A stretch of 39,996 bases of DNA from Opitutia bacterium (GCA_947474365.1 CANJIU010000090.1:1-39996), one strand, 5' to 3'. Positions 1 through 8,706 are shown, counted from the first letter of the stretch. Notes: generated by a model not told the origin, from the letters alone. Numbers and translations are program-made.

Positions 1-489
1 TACAAATATATTTCGAACAGACCGGCACACGATCCGCGAAAATGCCCCAGGCATTTTCATTTAGCAGCCTGTCGGTTCCGTTCGGCCAACATTCGTTTGC
101 CCCAGATCGGACTTCCTAAGTCCGACAGGCTGCTAGTGGTGGACGATGAGCGAGGCGTCCGCGACGGGATCCGGCTGATACTCGAGCGGCAGCACCTTCA
201 GGTGATCTCGGCGGTCGATGGCGGTGACGCGCTTGCGCAATATCTCGCGCACATGGAAGAAATCAGCCTGGTCCTCACAGATCTGATGATGCCCGTGATG
301 AGTGGTGGTACCCTGATCCGGGCGCTCAGAGCGATCAACCCCGCCCTGAAGATTGCCGTCATGAGCGGAATGGTTGAGGTGGATGATGCCCGGGAGTTGG
401 CGACGCTGGGAATACCAGACGTCTTGGCGAAACCGTTCACCACCGAGACGCTGCTCGAAACTGTGCACCGTCGCCTGGCAGGGGCCTGA
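1..489 (+). CDS. Response-regulator receiver domain, probable C-terminal part of a hybrid histidine kinase (5' partial)
   Basis: The frame is open from base 1 to the stop at 487-489. A TTG at 97 could start a stand-alone 130-residue protein. From about residue 12 of that version it is a complete CheY-like receiver: the acidic pair in LLVVDDE, the phospho-acceptor Asp in LTDLMMP (residue 62) and the conserved Lys in LAKPF near the end. No output domain follows, so it is either a single-domain regulator or the C-terminal receiver of a hybrid sensor kinase that continues off the left edge. The second is favoured because the wording (RLILERQ, GGDALAQY, MMPVMSG) is typical of receivers fused to PAS/HisKA kinases. 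The 30 or so codons before the receiver are encoded by hairpins and a fold-back repeat and do not resemble a kinase ATPase end, so the kinase portion may be interrupted. Confidence 0.75.
   Translation, partial: YKYISNRPAHDPRKCPRHFHLAACRFRSANIRLPQIGLPKSDRLLVVDDERGVRDGIRLILERQHLQVISAVDGGDALAQYLAHMEEISLVLTDLMMPVMSGGTLIRALRAINPALKIAVMSGMVEVDDARELATLGIPDVLAKPFTTETLLETVHRRLAGA
39..57. terminator. Perfect 8-bp hairpin, terminator-like
   Basis: AAAATGCC at 39-46 and GGCATTTT at 50-57 are exact reverse complements separated by a 3-base loop. The right arm ends in TTTT followed by CATTT. It could end transcription of something upstream, or be part of the fold-back element starting at 62. It lies inside the open frame of the receiver gene, which argues that this part of the frame may not be genuinely coding. 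Confidence 0.35.
62..135. repeat. Fold-back (MITE-like) element with 14-bp perfect inverted ends
   Basis: TAGCAGCCTGTCGG at 62-75 is the exact reverse complement of 122-135. The outermost bases of both arms read TA, so a 12-bp inverted repeat flanked by a TA duplication (the target preference of IS630/Tc1-type elements) is also possible. Between the arms a second perfect hairpin occurs: TCGGACTT at 107-114 with AAGTCCGA at 118-125, loop CCT, overlapping the right arm. There is no room for a transposase, so this would be a non-autonomous element or a solo end. The right end abuts the first beta-strand codons of the receiver domain. Confidence 0.5.
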
Positions 490-565
490 GCCGATCTTCT
501 CGAAAAATCCGCCGTCAGTTATCGAGATCTTCCACAATTTTCCGTTTCCTCGTTCCACCAATCCC

Positions 566-1744
566 TTGAACCGCCGCGAATTCCTCCATCGCTCCGCCGG
601 CGCCGCTGCGCTGACCTTCGCCGCCCGGACGCAGGCCGCCGGCGGGGACGCATCGAAAAAAATGACTGCCGCGATCATCGGTCACACCGGCCACGGCAAC
701 TACGGACACGGGATGGAACTCGTGTTCAAGGACCGGCCGAACATCGAGGTCGTGGGCCTGGCCGACCCCGTCGAGGCGGGGCGCGCCAAGGCGCAGGAGC
801 GAGTGCACGCGCGGCGGATCTATGCCGATTACCGTGAGATGCTCGAAAAGGAACGTCCGCAGCTTGTGAGCGTGGCGCCGCGCTGGACCGACCAACATCA
901 CGCGATGGTGAGTGCCGCGCTCGCCGTGGGCGCGCACGTCTACTGCGAGAAACCCTTCACCCGCACGCTGGCCGAGGCTGACTCGCTGCTCGCGCTGGCG
1001 CAAAAATCCGGCCGCAAAATCGCCGTCGCCCACCAGGGCCGCCTCGCGCCGCAGACCTTGTTGTTGAAACAAAAACTCGCCGCGGGTCTCATCGGTGAAC
1101 TCCTTGAGGTCCGCGTGCACGGCAAGCAGGACAAACGCGCCGGTGGCGAGGATTTGCTCGTGCTCGGCACACACCAGTTCGACCTCGTGCGCTTTTTCGC
1201 CGGCGAAGCCGAGTGGTGCAGCGCGCGGATTCTGCAGAGCGGCCGCGAGGTCACGCCGGCCGAGGTGCATGCTGCGACCGAGGATATCGGTTCGATTGTC
1301 GGTGACGAAATCGAGGCGACGTTCGCGCTGCCGCGGGGCGTCAACGTGCACTACACGAGCCGCGCGAAAAACGCCGCGGTTGCCGGCCCGTGGGGCATGG
1401 AATTCATCGGCACGAAGGGCCGCGTGCGCCTGTTGAGCGATGTGTTCACGCTGGTCTATGTTTTGCGGGCGGGAGAACTGACCCTGCGCGGGGAGTCGCG
1501 GGAATGGGTGCCGCTCGACGGTATGGAAATGCGCTCGGCGGTTGAGCTGGGCGGACCGGTCGCCGCGAATCGCGCTGTGGTCGATGACTGGCTCGCCGCC
1601 ATCGCGGAGAATCGGGAGCCGGTGTGCAGCGGTCGGGCGGCGATGAAGTCGCTTGAGATGATCCACGCGATTTTTGCTGCCGGGATGTCGCGCGGCCGGG
1701 TCGAACTGCCGCTGCGGAACCGGCTCCATCCGCTGGCGGGATGA
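566..1744 (+). CDS. Tat-exported Gfo/Idh/MocA family oxidoreductase
   Basis: Predicted NAD(P)-dependent sugar or polyol dehydrogenase/oxidoreductase of 392 residues. The TTG at 566 is chosen because it places a twin-arginine signal directly at the N-terminus (NRREFLHRS, then an Ala-rich stretch to about residue 25); the frame is open further upstream but overlaps the receiver gene. The Rossmann region starts near residue 35 (AAIIGHTGHG), the family signature EKP lies at 128-130 in VYCEKPF, and the C-terminal two thirds is the alpha/beta substrate domain. No clear Shine-Dalgarno precedes it. A PVC-type dehydrogenase gene follows after 99 bp in the same direction, so both may act in the periplasm on the same sugar. 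The substrate cannot be told from sequence; exported members of this family are often annotated only as Gfo/Idh/MocA. Confidence 0.88.
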   Translation: MNRREFLHRSAGAAALTFAARTQAAGGDASKKMTAAIIGHTGHGNYGHGMELVFKDRPNIEVVGLADPVEAGRAKAQERVHARRIYADYREMLEKERPQLVSVAPRWTDQHHAMVSAALAVGAHVYCEKPFTRTLAEADSLLALAQKSGRKIAVAHQGRLAPQTLLLKQKLAAGLIGELLEVRVHGKQDKRAGGEDLLVLGTHQFDLVRFFAGEAEWCSARILQSGREVTPAEVHAATEDIGSIVGDEIEATFALPRGVNVHYTSRAKNAAVAGPWGMEFIGTKGRVRLLSDVFTLVYVLRAGELTLRGESREWVPLDGMEMRSAVELGGPVAANRAVVDDWLAAIAENREPVCSGRAAMKSLEMIHAIFAAGMSRGRVELPLRNRLHPLAG

Positions 1745-1843
1745 AGCAGGCCGGGCGGTTGCGGATACGGCGTCGGACTTGGTGATTTTGCCGGAATTTC
1801 TCCGCGACAACTCACCGTTCGGCCGTCAATACGTCTGGCTCCC

Positions 1844-4800
1844 ATGCGCCCCACGCTCCCTCTGTTTCTTCGCCATCCGGCCACGCTTTTTTCGGTTTTC
1901 GCCGTGGCGGCAGGTTCGCTCCTCGCCGCGCAAGCGCCGTCTGAAAGGAAAGTTCCCCCGGCCCAGCGTGATCCCACGCCCGCGACCAAGGAACTCACGC
2001 TGCACAAATGGTCAGGCGAGCTCAACGTCCCCGATCCGGTCGCCTGCACCGTCGATCCGCAGGGGCGGGTTTATGTGACGACGACCACCCGTCGGAAGGT
2101 GGGGGACCTCGACATCCGCGAGCACACGATGTGGATCCCGGACGACGTCGGTTTGCAGAGTGTCGAGGACAAGGAGGCGTTCTATCAACGCGAGCTGGCG
2201 GCGGGAAAGCTGCGCGCGCCACGGGGATCGCTGAAGGACCATAACGGTGACGGTTCGATCGACTGGAAGGATCTCACGGTGCATTCGGAGCGGATCTACC
2301 AGTTGCGCGACACCGATGGCGATGGCACGGCGGACAAAATTACGGTGTTCGCGGAAGGGTTCAACACGCCGGTCACCGGCATCGCCGCGGGCGTGCTTTA
2401 TCACGACGGCTGGGTCTATGCCACGATCGCGCCCGATCTCTGGCGGTTCAAGGACACCGACGATGACGGCGTCGCCGACATCCGCGAAATTGTCGTGCAT
2501 GGCTTCGGTATCCACATCGCGTATGCGGGGCACGACATGCACGGGCTCAGCGTCGGCCCCGACGGGCGCATCTATTGGAGCATCGGTGACAAGGGGGTGA
2601 ATGTTACCTCGAAGGAGGGGCGGAAATTTTTCCATCCCAACGAAGGGTGTGTGATGCGCATCGAGCCCGACGGCTCGGGCTTTGAGGTCTACGCGCACGG
2701 GCTGCGCAACCCGCAGGAGCCGGCGTTCGATGACTTTGGCGATCTCTTTTGCGTGGATAACGACGCCGACCAGCCGGGCGAGCGCGAGCGCTTTGTCTAC
2801 ATTCCGGAGAGCAGCGACGCCGGCTGGCGGTGCAATTTCCAGTACATGAAGATGGACAGCCCGTGGATGCGCGAAGGGCTGTGGAAGCCGCGTTTTCCGG
2901 GTCAGGCGGCCTACATCATGCCGGGCCTCGCCAGCTACTCGGACGGGCCGGCGGGTTTCAAACACGATCCGGGCACGGCGTTGAGCGACGCGCAGCGCGG
3001 AATGTTTTTTCTGAATGAGTTTCCGTCCGGAAAGATGAAGGCCTTCCGCGCCGAGCGCGACGGAGCGTCGTTCCGGATGGTGGATGCGCGCGTGCTCAAC
3101 GACGGCATCATGGGTATCGGCTTGAGCTGGCATCCCGACGGTTCGCTCCTGCTGGCGGACTGGATGGGAGGCTATCCACTCGACGGACTGGGGGCACTGT
3201 GGCGCGTGGATGCTAAGGGCGGTGACCGGAATCCGCTTCGCCGGGAAACCCGCGTGATCCTGGGTGAGGGTTTTTCCCGGCGGCGTGAGATTGAGTTGGT
3301 GACGCAACTGGCCCATCGCGATCAACGTGTGCGCCAGGGGGCGCAGTTTGAACTGGCGAAACGGGGACGGAAGGACGCGTTGCTCGCGGTCGCACGGGCG
3401 GCGAACGCAGTGCCGTTGGCGCGTCTGCACGCGTTGTGGGGCTACGGGCAATTACTGCGACGCAACGCGGCCGACAGTGCGCCGGTGGTGGCGTTGTTGC
3501 GCGACGCCGATCCGGAGGTCCGTCGCCAAAGTGTGAGGATGTTGGGAGATGCGCGGCTGGCGTCCGCCAAGGCGGACGGGCCGGCCCTGATCCCGTTGCT
3601 GGCCGATCGCTCTCCCCGCGTGCGCGCGGAGGCTGCGATCGCGCTCGGAAAATTTCGCGAGCCCGCGGCGGTCGATTCGCTTTTTGTCATGGCGGAACGC
3701 GATGGAGGCGAACCAGTGCTCCGGCAGGCGGTCGTGGCTGGGCTGAGCGGATGCGCCACCGCGGGGCAGCTCGTGGAAAAGAAATCCGACGCCGCGACGA
3801 AGGTGCGTCTCGTGGCCGTGGTGGCACTGCGGCGGCAGGCTGCGCCCGAGGTGGCCGCGTTTTTGGGTGATGCGGAGTCCCTTGTCGTCGAGGAAGCGGC
3901 GCGGGCCATCCACGATGATTTGTCGATTCCGGCGGCGCTGCCGGCGTTGGCGACGCAGCTCAAGCGCGCGCCCGCGAGCGAGGTGGTCGTGCGCCGGGCG
4001 ATCAATGCCGGGCTGCGGATCGGCACGCCGGAGGCGGCCGCGCGGTTGCTGACATTTTCCCTGGATGAATCGGCGCCGAAGGCGATGCGCCTGGAAGCGC
4101 TCCGCACCCTGCGGGTTTGGAAAAATCCGCCGCGGCTTGATCTCGTGGATGGTCGCGTGCGTTCCTTCGCGCCGGCGGTGATCGACGCGGTGCTCGCGCC
4201 GAAACTCGACGCGCTGCTGGGCCTTTCCGATCCGGCACTGAAGACGGTTGCGATCGAAATCATGATTTCCCATGCACTGAAGGCGGGGGCAGCGCAAATT
4301 GCCGCGATTGTGGCGGACGAGAGTGCATCCGCCTCGCTCCGGGCGCAGGCGTTGCGCCTGATTGCGGGCGAGCAACGAATGGATCCTGCGTTTGGGCGCT
4401 CGCTCGATCGTTCACTGGCCGTGGACGCTCCCGTGGCGCTGCACTCGGCGGCGCTCGAACTGTTGCTTCCCTCCGATCCGGTGCGACTGGTGCGCGAGGC
4501 AGAGGAAACGCTGAAACATCGGGCGGTGCCGGAAAAGCAGCACGCCATCGCGTTGCTGGCGCAGGCAGCCATGCCCGCGGCCGACGCGGTACTGGGGCGT
4601 ATGGGGGATTCGCTCGTCGCTGGCTCGGTTGCTCCCGAAGTAAAACTCGATGTGATCGATGCTCTCCGGTCGCGCAGCAGTGCCAGCGCGGAACTCGATC
4701 GCCGGTTGCAATCCTACCTGGCACAGCCCGCGGCGGCGAAGCTTGACGAACTCACGTTGGGCGGGGACACCGCGCGCGGTCGTGACATCGTGGCCAACCA

Positions 4801-5221
4801 CTTGAATGCGAATTGCACCGCGTGTCACACCGTCGAGACCGCCAGTGGCAGCGAGGTCGGCCCCAATCTCCGTTCCATCGGCACCCAGCGGGACGCGGCT
4901 TATTTGCTGGAATCGTTGATCACGCCGTCCGCCAAAATCGCGACCGGTTACGGGATCGTGAACGTGACGCTCAAGGACAAATCAGAGGTCTCCGGTACGC
5001 TCGCCAAGGAAACGCCGCAGGCGGTGACCGTCCGCATGTTTGACGGCCGGCAACAGATCATCCCCCGAACTGAAATCGCCGCGCAGACGCCGCCGGTTTC
5101 GATCATGCCTCCGATGCAGGGTATCCTCCAGCCGCGTGAACTGCGCGACGTGGTTGCCTACCTCGGTAGCCTGAAGGGCGGAAAAACCAAGAAGGCGGAA
5201 AAGGCGGATGACGGTCAGTGA
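1844..5221 (+). CDS. PVC-type membrane-bound dehydrogenase with HEAT repeats and C-terminal c-type haem domain
   Basis: A 1125-residue secreted protein. Residues 1-29 look like a signal peptide (hydrophobic FSVFAVAAGSLLAA). Residues about 50-460 form an NHL/glucose-dehydrogenase-like beta-propeller of the PVC 'putative membrane-bound dehydrogenase' type, with Asp-rich loops (DHNGDGSIDWKD, DTDGDGTADK, DTDDDGVAD) that resemble calcium-binding dockerin/thrombospondin motifs. Residues about 470-900 are HEAT-like helical repeats (repeated DADPEVRRQSVRMLGD-type units). Residues about 965-1115 are the Planctomycete/Verrucomicrobia haem domain with CTACH at 991-995 and downstream GPNLRSIG. Known members are presumed periplasmic electron-transfer dehydrogenases; substrate unknown. 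It follows the Gfo/Idh gene and precedes a beta-helix protein, suggesting one carbohydrate-oxidising unit. The C-terminus is Lys-rich. Confidence 0.9.
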   Translation: MRPTLPLFLRHPATLFSVFAVAAGSLLAAQAPSERKVPPAQRDPTPATKELTLHKWSGELNVPDPVACTVDPQGRVYVTTTTRRKVGDLDIREHTMWIPDDVGLQSVEDKEAFYQRELAAGKLRAPRGSLKDHNGDGSIDWKDLTVHSERIYQLRDTDGDGTADKITVFAEGFNTPVTGIAAGVLYHDGWVYATIAPDLWRFKDTDDDGVADIREIVVHGFGIHIAYAGHDMHGLSVGPDGRIYWSIGDKGVNVTSKEGRKFFHPNEGCVMRIEPDGSGFEVYAHGLRNPQEPAFDDFGDLFCVDNDADQPGERERFVYIPESSDAGWRCNFQYMKMDSPWMREGLWKPRFPGQAAYIMPGLASYSDGPAGFKHDPGTALSDAQRGMFFLNEFPSGKMKAFRAERDGASFRMVDARVLNDGIMGIGLSWHPDGSLLLADWMGGYPLDGLGALWRVDAKGGDRNPLRRETRVILGEGFSRRREIELVTQLAHRDQRVRQGAQFELAKRGRKDALLAVARAANAVPLARLHALWGYGQLLRRNAADSAPVVALLRDADPEVRRQSVRMLGDARLASAKADGPALIPLLADRSPRVRAEAAIALGKFREPAAVDSLFVMAERDGGEPVLRQAVVAGLSGCATAGQLVEKKSDAATKVRLVAVVALRRQAAPEVAAFLGDAESLVVEEAARAIHDDLSIPAALPALATQLKRAPASEVVVRRAINAGLRIGTPEAAARLLTFSLDESAPKAMRLEALRTLRVWKNPPRLDLVDGRVRSFAPAVIDAVLAPKLDALLGLSDPALKTVAIEIMISHALKAGAAQIAAIVADESASASLRAQALRLIAGEQRMDPAFGRSLDRSLAVDAPVALHSAALELLLPSDPVRLVREAEETLKHRAVPEKQHAIALLAQAAMPAADAVLGRMGDSLVAGSVAPEVKLDVIDALRSRSSASAELDRRLQSYLAQPAAAKLDELTLGGDTARGRDIVANHLNANCTACHTVETASGSEVGPNLRSIGTQRDAAYLLESLITPSAKIATGYGIVNVTLKDKSEVSGTLAKETPQAVTVRMFDGRQQIIPRTEIAAQTPPVSIMPPMQGILQPRELRDVVAYLGSLKGGKTKKAEKADDGQ

Positions 5222-5282
5222 CGCTGTGCCGCAGCAACGCCGGAAGAATGCAACCGGCGGTGCGCGGCGAGCGTCGTTAGCG

Positions 5283-6491
5283 ATGTGCGGTCCGAGAAAG
5301 TCCACGGGCCCGGTGGCTGTCTTTGTTGTGATTCATAAACTTCATCCGTTCGTTCGCTCCCTCAGCCTCATCGCGCTCTTCATCGTGGCGGCACTGCGGG
5401 CGGACGACGTCACGGTTCGCACGGCGGCGGAACTGCGCGCCGCGGTGGCGGCGGCCACGCCCGGTACTCGCATCCTGCTTGTGGAGGGCAACTACGTCGG
5501 TGGATTTCACTTCATCAATCTGCGGGGCGAGCCCGGCCGGCCGATTATCATCGCTTCGGCAGATCCGACGAAGCGTGCGGTTTTTCGCGACGCGAAAACC
5601 GGCCTGCACCTTTCCAGTCCGTCCTACGTGGAGTTGCACGATCTCGATTTCACGGTGCTCTACGCCAACGGGCTCAACATCGACGATGGCGGTGTGCGTG
5701 GTGGCGCAGGTGCCCATCACCTCGTGCTGCGCCGCCTGCATGTGAGCGACATCGGCGGCGGTGGCAACGAGGATGGGATTAAGCTCTCGGGTGTCTCGGA
5801 TTTCCAGGTGATCGGCTGCACGATTGAACGTTGGGGCGCCGGTGGAGGTTCCGCGATTGATGCGGTCGGCTGTCATCGCGGGCGGTTCGAGACCTGCCTC
5901 GTGCGGCACAACAGTCCGCCCAACGCTACCGGGATCCAATGCAAGGGCGGCTCAAGTGCGATCGTGATTCGGCGCTGCCGGTTTGAATTTGCGGCGGGTC
6001 GGGCGGTGAATATTGGCGGGAACACTGGTCTCTCGTTTTTCCGTCCCGCGCTGCCTGCGACGGGGGGCGGCCATGCCGAGGCGCGCGACATCCGTGTCGA
6101 GGGCAATACCTTCGTCGGGGCGCTGTGTGCCGTGGCCTTTGCGGGGGTCGACGGTGCGGTGTTCCGGTTCAACACCATCGAGCGGCCAGGGCGATGGGCC
6201 GTGCGCATTCTGCAGGAAAATCACGCCGCGGGCTTTGTACCGTGCCGCAACGGTGAGTTTTCCGACAACGTGATCATCTTCGATTCGGTGCGCTGGTCGG
6301 AGGGAGGCGTGAATATCGGCGCAGGCACCGCGCCCGAAACGTTCACGTTTGCCCGCAATTGGTGGTACTGTGAGGACAGGCCTGATCGCAGCCACCCGAA
6401 GCTTCCAACCAAGGAGATCGCGGGTGTCTATGGTCGCGATCCCGCACAGGCGAAGGGCGTCTCCGGTGCGGATGCGTTCGTGGAAAAGTAA
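5283..6491 (+). CDS. Secreted right-handed parallel beta-helix protein
   Basis: About 400 residues built from short beta-helix coils (repeats of the type ..GIQCKGGSSAIVIRRCRF.., ..RDIRVEGNTFVGALCAVAF.., ..FRFNTIERPG..), a fold shared by pectate and alginate lyases and other polysaccharide-active enzymes. Start choice is uncertain. ATG 5283 is used here. GTG 5328 would give a cleaner signal peptide (MIHKLHPFVR, then SLSLIALFIVAAL, cleavage near LRA/DD), and ATG 5208 would overlap the preceding gene by 14 bp. The mature part begins VRTAAELRAAV, a common start of PL6-like and DUF1565-like beta-helices. No unambiguous lyase catalytic triad can be read, so enzyme activity is not claimed. Context with the preceding secreted dehydrogenase supports a role on polysaccharide. 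Confidence 0.75.
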   Translation: MCGPRKSTGPVAVFVVIHKLHPFVRSLSLIALFIVAALRADDVTVRTAAELRAAVAAATPGTRILLVEGNYVGGFHFINLRGEPGRPIIIASADPTKRAVFRDAKTGLHLSSPSYVELHDLDFTVLYANGLNIDDGGVRGGAGAHHLVLRRLHVSDIGGGGNEDGIKLSGVSDFQVIGCTIERWGAGGGSAIDAVGCHRGRFETCLVRHNSPPNATGIQCKGGSSAIVIRRCRFEFAAGRAVNIGGNTGLSFFRPALPATGGGHAEARDIRVEGNTFVGALCAVAFAGVDGAVFRFNTIERPGRWAVRILQENHAAGFVPCRNGEFSDNVIIFDSVRWSEGGVNIGAGTAPETFTFARNWWYCEDRPDRSHPKLPTKEIAGVYGRDPAQAKGVSGADAFVEK

Positions 6492-7089
6492 GGGAAGGGG
6501 GAGGCGTTGAGGGAGGGGATCGCGGCAGGGACGTTGGATTAGCGCGACGCCGCGAAGTCGGGTTCGGGCGAAAATCTGGTCTACGCGACCATGCAGTCGA
6601 GAGCTCAGAACCAAGAGCTGAGAGACCAATCTCCAGAGCAGACCCGCGCGCTGCTCGACCTGAAACCGGAGTTCACCGTTTGGTTTTGCTCTCCGCTCTC
6701 GACTGAATTTCCACGGCTAAGCCAAACTCCAGGCCACGTCAGCTATGGCGCGCTCGGGTTTGGCTGGCTTGCACGTCTCAACTTTCAACTCGTTGCCTGC
6801 GGTTGCGCGCCATGGCGAAGCTTCGGTGGCCTCTGCTCCTGTGTCTCGGCCGCGGGGGCCTTGAGGCGCGGAAAAATCGACCCGAGGGAAGTAACTCGTT
6901 GGCGGCGTCGAAACGTTCCGCGAAAAGCTGTCCGCGGTAGTGCGGGCAGCCTGCCCGTGCTGGTGTAGGCGCGCCAGGGTAGGTTGGAGCGCCGAGTGCG
7001 CCGTTCAACGGACGAATCCGACCGAACTTTTTCTCCGCTTCACTCTAGGCTTTCCAAACGCAGGGCGAGGGCTACGTTGGTCGGTTCAT
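6492..7089. other. Gene-free intergenic region with several inverted repeats
   Basis: No convincing gene: the longest frame (6591-6968) is rich in Trp/Cys/Arg and resembles no family. Instead there are inverted repeats: an 11-bp pair CAGTCGAGAGC at 6594-6604 with its complement at 6695-6705, a 9-bp pair ATGGCGCGC at 6745-6753 with 6805-6813, a 10-bp palindrome CGCCATGGCG at 6808-6817, and a tight hairpin CGGGCA-GCC-TGCCCG at 6943-6957 just upstream of ndk. These look like REP-type or decayed fold-back sequence. The ndk promoter should lie in the last 130 bp, but no confident -35/-10 pair was identified. Confidence 0.5.
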
Positions 7090-7506
7090 ATGGAGAAAAC
7101 CTTCGTTATCTTTAAGCCCGATGCCATGGAGAAGCGCATCGTAGGCACCGTGTTGAGCAGGTTCGAAGCGGCTGGCTTCGACGTGATCGGCTGCAAAATG
7201 GGCCGGTTGTCGCCGGCCTTGCTGCGGGTGCATTATGCGCACGTCGCCGACAAGCCGTTCTACCCGGAAATCGAGGGTTTCATGAACTCACGTCCCGTGA
7301 TCATGATCGGTTTGCAGGGCAAGGACGTCGTGCAACGCGTTCGCGACCTGCTTGGGCCGACCGATTCACGTAAAGCCGCCAAGGGGACCATTCGCGGTGA
7401 TTTTGGCAGCGATATGATGAAGAATGTCGTGCATGCCTCGGACAGTGTCGAAAACGGCCAGGCCGAACTCGCACGCTTCTTCAAGTCCGACGAGTTGTTT
7501 GGTTAA
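7090..7506 (+). CDS. ndk: Nucleoside diphosphate kinase
   Basis: Cytoplasmic enzyme that transfers the gamma-phosphate of ATP to NDPs through a phospho-histidine. The 138-residue length is normal for the family (about 140). Start ATG 7090 gives the standard N-terminus MEKTFVIFKPDAMEK. The catalytic motif NVVHASDS is present with the active His at residue 115, and the nucleotide-binding RGDFG segment precedes it. It is a single gene between a repeat-rich spacer and a convergent mutarotase gene, with a strong hairpin just after its stop. No Shine-Dalgarno is evident; the frame is open upstream of the ATG but that extension is Arg/Cys-rich and not family-like. Confidence 0.97.
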   Translation: MEKTFVIFKPDAMEKRIVGTVLSRFEAAGFDVIGCKMGRLSPALLRVHYAHVADKPFYPEIEGFMNSRPVIMIGLQGKDVVQRVRDLLGPTDSRKAAKGTIRGDFGSDMMKNVVHASDSVENGQAELARFFKSDELFG

Positions 7507-7509
7507 ACC

Positions 7510-7532
7510 AGCCGGAGGGAGACCTTCCGGCT
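7510..7532. terminator. Strong hairpin between convergent ndk and mutarotase genes
   Basis: AGCCGGAGGG (7510-7519) pairs with CCTTCCGGCT (7523-7532) over 10 positions including one G-T wobble, loop AGA. It begins 3 bp after the ndk stop and lies 37 bp beyond the mutarotase stop on the other strand, so it could serve both. There is no T-tract on either side, so intrinsic termination is inferred from position and stem strength only. Confidence 0.5.
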
Positions 7533-7569
7533 CACTGAGGGGGAGCCGGTTTCCGGTCGGACGCTGCCG

Positions 7570-8706
7570 TCATTTCGCCGAAAACCGAAACTCGGTTTTT
7601 GAGCGGAAGGTCTGGCCGGGACGCAGGATCGTGGACGGAAAATCCGGGTGATTCACCGAGTCGGGATAGTGCTGGGTTTCGAAGCAGTAAAATCCGGCGC
7701 GAGTCGCGGTGTCTCCTGCGGCCGGTGCGCCGAGGGGACTCGTGTACAGCTGAACGCCCGGCTGGGTGGTCCACGTTTCCATGGTCCGTCCCGAGTGCGG
7801 TTCGCGCACGCGGGCGGCGAATATCAGCGCGGAATCTCCCGGAGCGCGCTTGAGGACAAAATTGTGGTCGTAGCGCCGGCTGGCGCCGAGCGCGTCGGCC
7901 CGTGCGCCGAGGAGCGCCGGTTGTGTGAAGTCGAGCGGCGAACCGGCAACCGGCCGGATTTCTCCCGTGGGAATCAGGTCTTTGTCGACGACCGTGTAGC
8001 GGTCGGCGTTGAAGGTGACGACGTGGTCGAGCACGTCGCCCGAACCGGCCAGATTGAAATACGCGTGATTGGTCAGGTTAACCGGGGTCGGCTTGTCGGT
8101 CGTCGCCTGGTATTCAATGCGGAAGACGTTGTCGGTTGTGAGCGTGTAGGTCACGGTGACGGTTAATTGTCCGGGAAAGCCTTCTTCACCATCCGCGCTG
8201 ACGTAGGTCAACGCCACCGCGGCGGTCTTGGGGTCGGCGGGAAGTTTTGGCTGCCACACGACGCGGCTGAAGTTTTTGAGTCCGCCGTGGATGTGATGCG
8301 CGCCGTTGTTGCGCGTGACGTTGTACTCGCGGCCGTCGAGGGAAAACCGCGCGCCGCCGATGCGATTGGCGACGCGGCCAAACACCGCGGCCGACTGGCT
8401 GAAGCCGCGCTGAAAGCCCTGCTCCGACGCCGTCGCCTCGCGGACGACACTGGCAAATTTCCCGTTGCGGTCGGGCATCCGGAGATCGGCGACGATGGCG
8501 CCGTAAGTGATCACTTTGGCGACGGCCCCGGACGGAGAATGCAGCGTGAAGAGTTCGACCACCTTGCCGTCGGGCGTCTTCCCGAAGACCGCGCGCTCCA
8601 CGGGTGCCGTGGCGCCCTGCGCGGTGACGAGAATGGCGGCGGAAATCAGGCCGGCGAAGAAGGCGGCAATAAGCGGGGTGCGACGGGCGGGGCAGGGGTG
8701 TTGCAT
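7570..8706 (-). CDS. Secreted galactose mutarotase (aldose 1-epimerase)
   Basis: Interconverts alpha and beta anomers of aldoses, an entry step of sugar catabolism. From ATG 8706 the protein has 378 residues: a signal peptide (MQHPCPARR then a hydrophobic run to about residue 30), then a complete GalM beta-sandwich. Family landmarks seen: HHIHGG and following W, the catalytic His in LTNHAYFNLAG, and the catalytic Glu in CFETQHYPDS near the C-terminus. ATG 8715 is an equally possible start; the longer frame to 8808 runs into the tRNA-like sequence and is rejected. A signal peptide on a mutarotase is common in polysaccharide-degrading Bacteroidetes/Verrucomicrobia and implies periplasmic action. 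The gene is convergent with ndk. Confidence 0.92.
   Translation of the reverse strand: MQHPCPARRTPLIAAFFAGLISAAILVTAQGATAPVERAVFGKTPDGKVVELFTLHSPSGAVAKVITYGAIVADLRMPDRNGKFASVVREATASEQGFQRGFSQSAAVFGRVANRIGGARFSLDGREYNVTRNNGAHHIHGGLKNFSRVVWQPKLPADPKTAAVALTYVSADGEEGFPGQLTVTVTYTLTTDNVFRIEYQATTDKPTPVNLTNHAYFNLAGSGDVLDHVVTFNADRYTVVDKDLIPTGEIRPVAGSPLDFTQPALLGARADALGASRRYDHNFVLKRAPGDSALIFAARVREPHSGRTMETWTTQPGVQLYTSPLGAPAAGDTATRAGFYCFETQHYPDSVNHPDFPSTILRPGQTFRSKTEFRFSAK

Noticed and set aside
515..1810. 431-residue minus-strand frame opposite the Gfo/Idh gene
   Set aside because: Antisense shadow of a well-supported gene; composition is His/Arg-rich and no family motif is seen.
2012..4572. Several long minus-strand frames opposite the PVC dehydrogenase
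   Set aside because: Produced by high GC third positions of the sense gene; no recognisable domain.
6591..6968. 125-residue plus-strand frame before ndk
   Set aside because: Unusual Trp/Cys/Arg composition, runs through inverted repeats, no start context; treated as non-coding.
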